From contig JAWLAN010000016.1 of NCBI GenBank assembly GCA_041395385.1, forward strand, positions 1 to 64,000: 64,000 nucleotides of DNA. Direction: 5' to 3'. Both the position numbers and the translations under genes were made by a program. Shown one piece after another: positions 36,404 to 44,463 of this stretch; position 1 is the stretch's first letter, and the number at the start of each line of letters is the position of its first letter. The notes under the pieces are model-generated. The model was not told the DNA's origin. It saw only the letters and a list, made by a program, of their open reading frames with translations, and did not search any database. This DNA is from JAJVHZ01 sp041395385. GTDB taxonomy: Bacteria; Pseudomonadota; Gammaproteobacteria; JAJPIJ01.

Positions 36404-37036
36404 TCAATCCCGGCGAGTCGAGACGCGCGCCGGCACGCCCATCGCCACGACATTGTCGCCGATGTCGGCGACGACCGCAGCGCCGGCGCCTATCATTGTG
36501 TCGCTGCCGATGCTGACGCCATGGCGAACGCTCGCCCCGATGCCGACCCAGCTGCGCCGCCCCACACGCACATTACCGCCCAGCGCCGCTCCCGGGGCGA
36601 CATGGACGGCGTCGTCCAGGCGGCAGTCGTGATCGACGATCGCGCCGGTATTGACGATACATCCGCGGCCGATGCTCGTGCCCGCGTTGATCACCGCGCC
36701 CGCGAACACGACGCATCCCGGCGCCAGCGTTGCGCGCGGACTTATCACCGCGGCAGAATGCGCGACCACGGTTACGCCGATGCCGCGGCTCAGCAACTGC
36801 TCGATGACCGCCAGGCGACGCGCGTTGTCACCGATCGCGACTATCACGTCGTCGTCCGCCCCGACCACGCGGGCAATGTCGTCGGGCCGCGCGATCACCT
36901 TCCAGTCCTCGAGCCTTCCGTGTTCCGGGTGGCGATCGTCGAGGAACTCGATCGCCGCCCACTTCCGGCTCGCGGACGCCGCGTCCGCAACGACCTTTCC
37001 GTGCCCGCCGGCGCCGAGTACCAGCAGCCGTCTCAT
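36404..37036 (-). CDS. Sugar acetyltransferase, PglD/NeuD family
   Basis: 210 residues. A small N-terminal Rossmann-like domain (LVLGAGGHGKVVADAA) is followed by left-handed beta-helix hexapeptide repeats from about residue 95, with VDHDCRLDDAVHVAPGA holding the catalytic His. It should acetylate the C4 amine of the UDP-4-amino sugar with acetyl-CoA. It overlaps the PglC-like stop/start by four bases (ATGA, 37033-37036), and homologues begin at MRRLLVLG, so 37036 is the start. Order PglC-PglD-PglE supports bacillosamine synthesis. Confidence 0.9.
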   Translation of the reverse strand: MRRLLVLGAGGHGKVVADAASASRKWAAIEFLDDRHPEHGRLEDWKVIARPDDIARVVGADDDVIVAIGDNARRLAVIEQLLSRGIGVTVVAHSAAVISPRATLAPGCVVFAGAVINAGTSIGRGCIVNTGAIVDHDCRLDDAVHVAPGAALGGNVRVGRRSWVGIGASVRHGVSIGSDTMIGAGAAVVADIGDNVVAMGVPARVSTRRD

Positions 37037-37644
37037 GGCTTGTCGCCCCGGAACTTCGGCATCGTCGCATGACCCGGGCTGCTGACGCCGGCGCCGCTCA
37101 GGACCTTGCCGATGGTCGCGGCGATGATCCGGAGATCCAGCAGCAGGCTCTGGTGATCGACATACCACACGTCCATGGCCAGGCGCTCCTCCCAGGTCTG
37201 GTCGTTGCGGCCGTGGATCTGCGCCCAGCCCGTCAATCCTGGCCTGACCACGTGCCGTCGCGACTGCTCCGGCGAATAGAGCGGCAGATACTCCATCAGC
37301 AGCGGCCTCGGTCCGACCAGGCTCATGTCACCCCGCAGCACGTTCCACAAGGTCGGCAGCTCATCGAGGCTGGTGCGGCGCAGGAACGCGCCGACCGCCG
37401 TGATCCGCATCGCGTCGTCGTCCGTGGCCCGCTCGCTCGACAGCGGCGGCCGCATCGTTCGGAACTTCAGCAGCTCGAACGGCGCGCCGCCCTTGCCGGG
37501 CCGCTGCTGCCGGAAGATGACCGGGCTGCCCATGCTGACGCGTATCGCGGCCGCGACCGCGAGCATCGGAACGGCGAACAGCACCAGACCGATCGTCGCC
37601 GCGGCGACGTCAATTCCTCTCTTGATGCATGGCGAACTGCTCAC
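37033..37644 (-). CDS. Small phosphoglycosyl transferase (PglC-like)
   Basis: 203 residues. A monotopic enzyme that puts a sugar-1-phosphate onto undecaprenyl phosphate to start the glycan. KRGIDVAAATIGLV begins the membrane-entry helix. PVIFRQQRPGKGG, FELLKFRTM, RRTSLDELPTLWNVLRGDMS (with the catalytic Asp-Glu) and VGPRPLL follow. It is the minimal short form, like Campylobacter PglC, without the extra membrane domain of WbaP. The start is GTG. It is coupled to the PglD-like gene by overlap. Confidence 0.92.
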   Translation of the reverse strand: MSSSPCIKRGIDVAAATIGLVLFAVPMLAVAAAIRVSMGSPVIFRQQRPGKGGAPFELLKFRTMRPPLSSERATDDDAMRITAVGAFLRRTSLDELPTLWNVLRGDMSLVGPRPLLMEYLPLYSPEQSRRHVVRPGLTGWAQIHGRNDQTWEERLAMDVWYVDHQSLLLDLRIIAATIGKVLSGAGVSSPGHATMPKFRGDKP

Positions 37645-37689
37645 GATATGGTCGAGTACCGCTGCGTCTCCGAACTCGCCGGCAGCCGG

Positions 37690-38697
37690 TTATTGAATCG
37701 AGTTGTTGGGCATGTCGAGCGGCGTCTTCCCGTCGCGGCCCGTGCCCGTGACCGGCTGAGCATAGCCCGAGATGACGTTGTCGGCGATGCGTGAGGTCTC
37801 GTCGGCATGGACGAGGTAGACGCCGAACGTCTCCGAGCTGGCCGTCTTCGCATCGAAGACGAAGCGATTGGCCTCGATACGCGCATTCGCCTCGCGACCG
37901 GCGATTCCCCGCTCGACGTTCCGGAACAGGTTCGCGCGAATCTCGCTGGACGAGTCGACACCCAGCCAGATCCCGATACTCCCCGGCACCGCCTGGGGCA
38001 CCAAGTCCACCGTGTTGCTCTCGATACGGATCCCGCTTGACCCGCTGCTGACGATCACCGCGACCCCTTCCCCCACGGATCCCTCTGAAACCGGCTGCCG
38101 CCGGACGTCTCTGAACTCGTTGCCCTTGATGCGAGCATCCTCTGCTCGAATGTTGAACCCTACGGCATACGCGCCGGAATCATCCGGCAGCATGGAGGCG
38201 TCGCGGTAGCCGACCCGCTCGACGACGTTATTGAGCAGCGCTACCTCCTTGCCGTCCGCAACGATCGCCGCGATAAATCCTATGTTCGAGAATCGCACGG
38301 ATTCGATGGTGAGCTTCTCTGCTCCGCTCGACGTGATCCCGATATGAACATCCTCGATCGTGCCGTTTCTCACCTGCACATCGGCAACGTCGCCAATCTT
38401 GATCGCCGGCTCGGCGACCGGATGACTCGCGTCGCGAGCCAGCCTGTGGCCGTGCAGATCCAGCACGACGCCGGAGGACTTGATGGCGATGCTCGCCTGG
38501 CCAATCTCGATGTCCGACAGGAGACAATAGGCCCCGGGCCTGTCGATGGTGGTGTCGACGTCGTCGATGACGTGGCACTTGTGCTCCACGCTCCATGCTC
38601 GCGCCGCATGCCGCTGTCGTATCGCCGCCATCGCGATGACGACCACGGCAATGGCCGCAACCCCGATCAGTAGTGTCTTGTTCAGCCTCGTGTTCAT
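37690..38697 (-). CDS. Membrane-anchored right-handed beta-helix protein
   Basis: 335 residues. One N-terminal membrane helix (about residues 8-25), then repeating strands of the parallel beta-helix kind (IKIGDVADVQVRNG, IRIESNTVDL, ARIEANRFVF). The fold is used by polysaccharide lyases, epimerases and NosD-type proteins. I see no catalytic signature. Location in a polysaccharide operon suggests binding, trimming or epimerising the polymer in the periplasm. Function unproven. Confidence 0.7.
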   Translation of the reverse strand: MNTRLNKTLLIGVAAIAVVVIAMAAIRQRHAARAWSVEHKCHVIDDVDTTIDRPGAYCLLSDIEIGQASIAIKSSGVVLDLHGHRLARDASHPVAEPAIKIGDVADVQVRNGTIEDVHIGITSSGAEKLTIESVRFSNIGFIAAIVADGKEVALLNNVVERVGYRDASMLPDDSGAYAVGFNIRAEDARIKGNEFRDVRRQPVSEGSVGEGVAVIVSSGSSGIRIESNTVDLVPQAVPGSIGIWLGVDSSSEIRANLFRNVERGIAGREANARIEANRFVFDAKTASSETFGVYLVHADETSRIADNVISGYAQPVTGTGRDGKTPLDMPNNSIQ

Positions 38698-38736
38698 TTC
38701 TCGTGCACAGGAACCCGGTCTAGCAGCAAGCTCCGC

Positions 38737-39408
38737 TCAGCGCCCTCGAGCGGTCGGCAGGTCGGCCCGGCTCTTTACCACCCTGGCCGGCACTCCGACC
38801 GCGAGGCAGTCCCCGCCGATGTCGTCGACGACGGCGGCGCCCGCGCCGATGATCGCCCGGTCTCCGATGCGGATGCCCTGGATGACGCTGGCGCCGATCC
38901 CGATCAAGGTCATGCGGCCGACGCTTACGCCGCCGGCCAGGGCCGCATTGGGCCCGACGAAGGCGAAATCGCCGATGGAGGTGTCGTGATCGACCGACGC
39001 GTTGGTATTGATCACCGCATGGCGGCCGACTCTCGCCCCGCAATTGATCGTCACGCCGGCGGCGATGAAGCTGCCGTCGGCGATGGTGACGTCCTCGGCG
39101 ATCACCGACGCCGGATGAATCACGGCGGCAAACCGGATCCGCGGAACCAGGCCGAGGACCTTGCCCTCCACCCGGGCACGGACGGCGTTGTCGCCGATGG
39201 CGATGATCGCCGCCAGTCCGTCGACCCTGGCCGCGATCTCCGGCAGGCATTCCTCGCCACCGAGACTGCGCAGGCCGTTGAGCCTCTGGCCCGCCGGTAT
39301 GTTGGGATCGACGACCCCGAGCAGCTCGAATGCCGACGAGCGGCGCGCGGCGTCGATAATGACGCGGGCATGCCCGGAGGCACCAAGGACGACCAGCGGC
39401 ACCGCCAT
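38737..39408 (-). CDS. Second PglD/NeuD-family sugar acyltransferase
   Basis: 223 residues with the same two-part layout as the 36404 gene: Rossmann-like start (LVVLGASGHARVIIDAA), then hexapeptide repeats with NASVDHDTSIGDFAFVGPNA, including the catalytic His. It could be the missing N-acetyltransferase (LegH step) for legionaminic acid or an O-acetyltransferase acting on the nonulosonate. Its ATG follows the beta-propeller stop directly (TGAATG), so the two are coupled. Confidence 0.85.
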   Translation of the reverse strand: MAVPLVVLGASGHARVIIDAARRSSAFELLGVVDPNIPAGQRLNGLRSLGGEECLPEIAARVDGLAAIIAIGDNAVRARVEGKVLGLVPRIRFAAVIHPASVIAEDVTIADGSFIAAGVTINCGARVGRHAVINTNASVDHDTSIGDFAFVGPNAALAGGVSVGRMTLIGIGASVIQGIRIGDRAIIGAGAAVVDDIGGDCLAVGVPARVVKSRADLPTARGR

Positions 39409-40332
39409 TCAGTAGTCCCTCAGGATGATTATCCGACCATGGTGGGAGTCGGCGACGACGAGCCGGTCGTGCAGGATCTGGGCGTCATACGGGCGGTCGA
39501 GCCCGAGGTCGTCGCGAACCCGCAGCAAACCACCACCCTCGTCGAACCACATCAGCCGCGACCCGCGCCAGTCGGTCGCCAGCAGGCGGCCGTCACCGCT
39601 CTCCGCCACCGCAACCGGCGTCATGAATGCTTCGTCGGCATTGACGTCGCTGCGCTCGCGCCATCCAATCGGGCTCGCGAGCACCGCGAGCCGCCGCCCA
39701 CGCGCGTCGAAGCGCTGCAGCCGGTGATTCCACGTATCGGCGACGACGAGGGTTCCGTCGCCGAGTTCCATGGTCATGTGCGGTCGATCGAGCAGCGTGC
39801 CGGGCCGAACCGGGTCGGCGCCGCCTATGGTCACGAAGGGTACCGCATCCGCACCGATCACCGCGACGACGTTCATCCTGTACTCGGTCAGCAGCAGCCT
39901 TCCGCGGCGGTCGAAGCGCGCCGTGGCAGGACCCTGGAGCGGGCCCAGATCCGCGACGGACGTGTGGCATGCGCGGCAGACTCCGCCGGCATCGTAAAGT
40001 GCCAGCGATGGCCGGTAGTAGGTGACGATCCAGCAGGCACCGTCGGGCAGCACCGCGACCGAGTGCGGACCGTTGAGCATCGCCGGTTCTCTCGCGGCCG
40101 CCCGCGGCAGCGTGCCGCTCTTCATCGGCGCACCCTCGCGCCATCCACCTGCCGCGAGTCCCAGCCACATGCACCTGCCGAGATCCGGCATCAGGCGCGC
40201 GATCGCGTGCAGATCCATGTCGGCGACGTAAAGGGTGCCATCGACGCCGGCCGCCAGGCCCATCGGACGCCCGAAACCGGAGACGACGGTCCTGCCCGCG
40301 GTCGTCTCCACACCCAGCGGCGGCGGCTGCAC
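39409..40332 (-). CDS. NHL/six-bladed beta-propeller-like protein
   Basis: 307 residues made of propeller-type repeats (GLAAGVDGTLYVADM, HSVAVLPDGACWIV, GDGTLVVADTWNHRLQRFD, DGRLLATDWRGSRLMWFD). There is no signal peptide, so it should be cytoplasmic. It contains a single CRACH, which fits the CxxCH haem pattern but is probably chance in a non-exported protein. The start is GTG at 40332. Stop and start of the neighbouring acyltransferase touch. I cannot assign a role; a sugar-acid lactonase or scaffold function would fit the fold. Confidence 0.65.
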   Translation of the reverse strand: MQPPPLGVETTAGRTVVSGFGRPMGLAAGVDGTLYVADMDLHAIARLMPDLGRCMWLGLAAGGWREGAPMKSGTLPRAAAREPAMLNGPHSVAVLPDGACWIVTYYRPSLALYDAGGVCRACHTSVADLGPLQGPATARFDRRGRLLLTEYRMNVVAVIGADAVPFVTIGGADPVRPGTLLDRPHMTMELGDGTLVVADTWNHRLQRFDARGRRLAVLASPIGWRERSDVNADEAFMTPVAVAESGDGRLLATDWRGSRLMWFDEGGGLLRVRDDLGLDRPYDAQILHDRLVVADSHHGRIIILRDY

Positions 40333-40356
40333 GCGCGATCCCCGGCCTGCGGCCCT

Positions 40357-41298
40357 TCACTCGCCGAACATCCGATGGATGAGCTCCATCGTACGCAGGC
40401 TTTCCTCGATGCCGATGGCCGCACTCGGCTCGCCGCGCACCCGGCGGATGACCTCCTGCGCCTGGCGGCGGAAGCCGGCCTTGAACTCGGAGTCGACCGG
40501 ATCCGGATCGACCGAATTCTGCTTGCGCTCGCCCGCGTTCTGGAAGGTCGCCCGCTCCAGCGGCTGCATGACCCAGCGGCGGCTGGGCGTGGAGACGGTG
40601 CACGCCCAGGGTCCGGGCCCCTGCCACAAACCTTCGTACAGCGCCGCGTCGCCGCTGTCGAAACGGATATGCGTCAGCACGACCTCGGTGGTCTCGCCCT
40701 GCCACGGCATGATCGGGGTTACCTCGACCGGCTTGCCCCGGCCGAAATAAAGGATCAGGTCGATGATGTGGATGGAGTTCGCATACATGAACTTGCGCAC
40801 CACCTCTTCCGGATGATGGTATCGGCGGGCCTCCGCGAAGCTCTGCTGATCCTGCACGTGGATGAAGCGTCTCTCGTCGCGGCTGCCGATGTCGGCGGCG
40901 ACGGCCAGGCTGCTCGAATAGAATCGCCGGTTGAACCCCACCATCACCGGCTGACTGCGGCCGGCCGCGGCGGCGGCCATGTCGCGCGCGTCGCCGAGAT
41001 GATAGCCGGCCGGCTTCTCCAGGAGCACGGCCCAGGGCTGGGCAAAGCAGGCCTTGCTGACGCTGTTGGCGGCCAGTTCGGGCACGGCGACGACGACCAG
41101 ATCGGCGCCGCTGTCGCGCCTCAATGCGGCGATGTCGTCGGCGACGCACGGGATCTTGAATTCGGCGGCCAGGTCCTCGGCACGCTGGCGCGTCCGGCTG
41201 TGTATGCCGGTGACCTCGACGCCCTCGAGGCTGTTGAATGCCCGGATGTGCTCTCGGGCCATCGAACCGGCGCCGACGATAGCGACCTTAGTCTTCAT
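40357..41298 (-). CDS. Gfo/Idh/MocA-family NAD(P)-dependent sugar oxidoreductase
   Basis: 313 residues. The Rossmann start is VAIVGAGSMAREHIRAF, followed by the LLEKPAGYHL segment with the conserved EKP and a C-terminal alpha/beta domain. Family members oxidise or reduce nucleotide sugars (for example WlbA on UDP-GlcNAcA). AGGAG precedes the ATG. It is one of three such proteins in the cluster, each next to different partners, so they probably act on different sugars. Substrate unknown. Confidence 0.85.
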   Translation of the reverse strand: MKTKVAIVGAGSMAREHIRAFNSLEGVEVTGIHSRTRQRAEDLAAEFKIPCVADDIAALRRDSGADLVVVAVPELAANSVSKACFAQPWAVLLEKPAGYHLGDARDMAAAAAGRSQPVMVGFNRRFYSSSLAVAADIGSRDERRFIHVQDQQSFAEARRYHHPEEVVRKFMYANSIHIIDLILYFGRGKPVEVTPIMPWQGETTEVVLTHIRFDSGDAALYEGLWQGPGPWACTVSTPSRRWVMQPLERATFQNAGERKQNSVDPDPVDSEFKAGFRRQAQEVIRRVRGEPSAAIGIEESLRTMELIHRMFGE

Positions 41299-41338
41299 GG
41301 TGACTCCTCTGCTCGTTTCCAGATTCTGACGTGGCGGC

Positions 41339-42829
41339 TCAATGCGTGACCCGCGGCACGGGGTTCAGCGATGCCAACTCCCCGATCAGGCCCTCGATGC
41401 GGTCGACGGATCCGCAATCGAGATTGCCCCAGCGCCCCGCGCCCTCCTCTGCCCGCCGTCGCCAATGAGCCAGGCGATCGGAACCGGTATGCAGGTCCTG
41501 CAGGGCGCGCACGAAGTCCGCATACGACTGTACGTTGACGACGCCCCCGACGCGCTCGAAGTCGCCGTACGCGTAGCGAAAGACGTCATAGTTGACGACT
41601 GGGATCGCGCAGGCGATGGCCCAGCGGATCGTCGCCGATGCGAACGCGACATAGGCGTCGGCAAGCGCGACCAGGCGCGCGGTGTCAATGTTCGTCACCG
41701 CCCACCCCTTCGCGGCCAGCCGCTCGCCCATGCGGCCGTAGTTGGGATGGGGGCGGAACACGATCGTGTAGTCGGACGCCAGCGCCGATACCGCGTCGAA
41801 GAGCCGGTCGATGAACTCATCGATATCCGCGAACTCGAAGCCCGGCGGGCACGATCGGGTCTGATCCGGGCAGCCGCCCACCAGCAGGATCGGCTTTTCG
41901 CTGTCCAGTGCGAACTGCTGGAGCAGGCGCGCCCGTTCCGCTGCCCGGTTCGCCTTGTAGGCCGCAAGCTCGTCGTCGTAGATCGCCCCGACCACGCGCA
42001 GCTTCGACGGCGGTATGCCGGCCGCGCGGTAGTAGTCCTGCATCGCCTCGCTCTCCACCGCGATGACGTTCGCGTAGCCGCTGTTCATCATCCACGGGTC
42101 TGGCGGCGTGGTCCGGGTGATCTCCTGGCCGAGGATGTGCCAGGCAGGGAGGCGGACGAGCGAGACGCCGTCCTGCGTCATGACCCAGCGGGGAAAGAGC
42201 GCCGCGGCAATGCGGTTCGGAAGGAAGTCGCGCTGGTAATGCCGCTGCCCCATGAGGCTCTTGAACGCCTCCTGCTGGTTGGCGATGGTATAGGGCAGGA
42301 TCAGGCTGGGGACTCCGCCGCGATGCGCCGCCTTGATGAGCAGCGGCGAGAACGCGCCGACGACGTCCTCGGGAAGGATCAGGACCCGCGCGCCGGACTC
42401 GGCGATCATCCGCTCGAACTCCCTCGTCGACTGCAGGTACACCCGGAGCGTTCCGATCAGAGCGCGGAATGCGTGCCGCAGGTCGTAGATCACCGGGATC
42501 CTGAAGATTGTCCGCACGGTGAGCTTGAACCAGCCGATGCGCGGCCTTGCGCCCCCGTCAGCCGGGTTCGCCGGCGCCGCATTGCCGGCACGCGGAGGAT
42601 CCTCACCCAGCACGCGAAACCGCTCGAACGTACCGGCCGCGGCGTAGTCCCGGCCCTCGGCGAGGATCCTGTCCTCGTCCCCGGATCCGCGCCGCAACCG
42701 CTTGTAGACGACATGAATGCGATGCCCGCGCGCAGCCAGCGCGAGGGCGCAGCGGCGCATCTCGACGTAGTCCGAGGGGCGCTGGGCGACCACCATCACC
42801 GGCAACCTAGGGGTGGACACCGGTTGCAT
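41339..42829 (-). CDS. GT-B-like glycan biosynthesis protein with TIRWA motif
   Basis: About 496 residues; no close known family. The N-terminal half begins like a GT-B Rossmann domain (LPVMVVAQRPSDYVEMRRCALAL). The C-terminal half has FRPHPNYGRMGERL and ASATIRWAIACAIPVVNYD, resembling the nucleotide-sugar-binding half of sialyltransferase or CDP-glycerol-transferase-like enzymes. The 49407 gene shares HP and S-x-TIRWA-x-x-P-V-x-NY. A start at 42829 overlaps the upstream gene by 23 bases; 42796 is possible. I infer a transferase for a CMP-activated acidic sugar, with low certainty. Confidence 0.65.
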   Translation of the reverse strand: MQPVSTPRLPVMVVAQRPSDYVEMRRCALALAARGHRIHVVYKRLRRGSGDEDRILAEGRDYAAAGTFERFRVLGEDPPRAGNAAPANPADGGARPRIGWFKLTVRTIFRIPVIYDLRHAFRALIGTLRVYLQSTREFERMIAESGARVLILPEDVVGAFSPLLIKAAHRGGVPSLILPYTIANQQEAFKSLMGQRHYQRDFLPNRIAAALFPRWVMTQDGVSLVRLPAWHILGQEITRTTPPDPWMMNSGYANVIAVESEAMQDYYRAAGIPPSKLRVVGAIYDDELAAYKANRAAERARLLQQFALDSEKPILLVGGCPDQTRSCPPGFEFADIDEFIDRLFDAVSALASDYTIVFRPHPNYGRMGERLAAKGWAVTNIDTARLVALADAYVAFASATIRWAIACAIPVVNYDVFRYAYGDFERVGGVVNVQSYADFVRALQDLHTGSDRLAHWRRRAEEGAGRWGNLDCGSVDRIEGLIGELASLNPVPRVTH

Positions 42830-44369
42830 CCATGAAGGCCTGTTCGACGGTGCATCCGTCAAGGGTGTAGATCGCCGAGGCGGCCTTGCCCGCGGCCGCG
42901 CGCGCGGCGCGCCAGGCCTCCGGCTGCGACATGGCGCGGAGCCGTTCGATGAACCGTGCCGGGGTGTCGACCTCGGGCACCACATCGCGAAGCTCCTCGA
43001 TGCCGAATGCCGTGCAGAAACCCTCCTTGCCCGCACCCGTGGCGATGCTCAGCGCCGGCACCCCCAGCCCGATCGCCTCGAGCAGCATCATCGACGTGTA
43101 CCCGGCGACGAGGTCGGCCTGCAGGATCTCGGCAAAGGCCTCCGTCGCGGCGGGCGCGAGGACGCAGTCCTCGGGGAACGTCCCGGCGAGCGCGGCGTAG
43201 TCGCGCTCCGCCGCAAGCTCGGCAGGGTGCAGCTTGACGCGCAGCTGGAACACCCGCGACCCGCTCCGCCGCTGCAGATCGAGCGCCGCGCCCAGGAACG
43301 CGATGGCGTCGGACCGCACGTACCACTGGGTGGCGAACAGGACCACCAACGGTGATTCACGCTCACGCCTTCGCACCGGCGCGCCGCGGCGATACGAGAC
43401 CAGGATCGGGTTGCTCGCGAGCAGGATCTCCTGGTCGCGCCAGTATTCGTTGCGCGCCAGCTCGCGCCTCCACAGCGGGCCGAAGACAATGATCGCATCG
43501 GGCAGAGGCATCGCCCTGCCGGAGCCGCGATGCGCCCGCACCCAGGCGTAATCGGGCTCGTCGTGACTGAACATGCCGTGTTGCACCTCGACGACCGGCA
43601 GCCCGAGGGACTTTGCCGCGGCGACCTCGCCGGTCTTGCCGCCCGCATCGGTCACCGCCACGGCGCGCACGCCACTGCGGGCAAACAGCAATCGGTACAG
43701 CCATCTTCGAACACGAAATCGCGCCAACTGATCGGCAATGACATCGAGCCCGACGGCACCCGCCGCCTCGGGGAACCTCACCGCAATCGATAGCGCCAGC
43801 TTCGCCGCGGTCAGTTGAATGGAGGGGCTCATTGCGACGACCCGGGCGGCAATCGCCACGACCGCGGCAATACCGTGCTCCGCGACGTATCCCCTGCCGA
43901 CCGCGGCGCGACTGCCGCCCCAGCCGTAAGCGCAATGAAGCACCGATCGTTCGTGGTGAACCAGCGTGTCGAGATGAGGATGAACCATCGTGCCGTCGGC
44001 ACGGCGCGACTGCCGCGGCGAATACAGCACGGCAACCCTGCGCCGAGGCGGCAGCACGAGGTGACGCAGAATCGCAGCCAAGCCCGCGACGAATCGAACG
44101 GCGACCTTGCCCGGGGCCGCTGGGCCGGTCCCGGCGGCGCCCTCGTGCTGGCGCCGGATGGCATTCCAGACCCTGCGCTTCACGGCCGGCCAGGCCAGGC
44201 AGCCATCGATGCGTGGTTCGAGGATCTCCTGCGTGGCATCGAGCGCGACAAACCGCGCTTTGAGTCCCGGGTAGGACCTGTCAGGTTCCAACATGGGGTT
44301 TGGGCGATCGACCTCTGGCACGGAGACGGCGCAGCCGCCCCCGGCACGACTCGCACTGATGTTCGTCAT
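42807..44369 (-). CDS. Large GT-B-like protein, probable polysaccharide transferase
   Basis: 520 residues. The N-terminal third is Arg-rich and unplaced. The middle has VTDAGGKTGEVAAAK and VVEVQHGMFSHDEPDY, and the C-terminal part has VKLHPAEL, SMMLLEAIGLGVPALSI and a GAG-containing loop. QHG and HP recall capsule-type glycosyltransferases and UDP-GlcNAc 2-epimerase-like GT-B proteins. It lacks the TIRWA version seen in its two neighbours. Gap to the upstream NeuB-like gene: 94 bases, with a short T-run inside. Function inferred only from fold and place. Confidence 0.6.
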   Translation of the reverse strand: MTNISASRAGGGCAVSVPEVDRPNPMLEPDRSYPGLKARFVALDATQEILEPRIDGCLAWPAVKRRVWNAIRRQHEGAAGTGPAAPGKVAVRFVAGLAAILRHLVLPPRRRVAVLYSPRQSRRADGTMVHPHLDTLVHHERSVLHCAYGWGGSRAAVGRGYVAEHGIAAVVAIAARVVAMSPSIQLTAAKLALSIAVRFPEAAGAVGLDVIADQLARFRVRRWLYRLLFARSGVRAVAVTDAGGKTGEVAAAKSLGLPVVEVQHGMFSHDEPDYAWVRAHRGSGRAMPLPDAIIVFGPLWRRELARNEYWRDQEILLASNPILVSYRRGAPVRRRERESPLVVLFATQWYVRSDAIAFLGAALDLQRRSGSRVFQLRVKLHPAELAAERDYAALAGTFPEDCVLAPAATEAFAEILQADLVAGYTSMMLLEAIGLGVPALSIATGAGKEGFCTAFGIEELRDVVPEVDTPARFIERLRAMSQPEAWRAARAAAGKAASAIYTLDGCTVEQAFMDATGVHP

Positions 44370-44463
44370 TCTGCCCGGGTGATTGGGCTACGGTAACTGA
44401 ACGTCAAATGTCATTTACTCACGTCTCACTGCAACGTCGAGAGAAAAATCGCCCGCAGCCGGC

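Noticed and set aside
39409..40332. Cytochrome c-type haem protein from the CRACH motif
   Set aside because: A single CxxCH in a protein with no export signal is most likely coincidental; noted only as an oddity.
42490..43648. Several Arg-rich open frames overlapping the GT-B-like genes on both strands
   Set aside because: Shadows of the real genes in other frames; composition is typical of out-of-frame GC-rich DNA.
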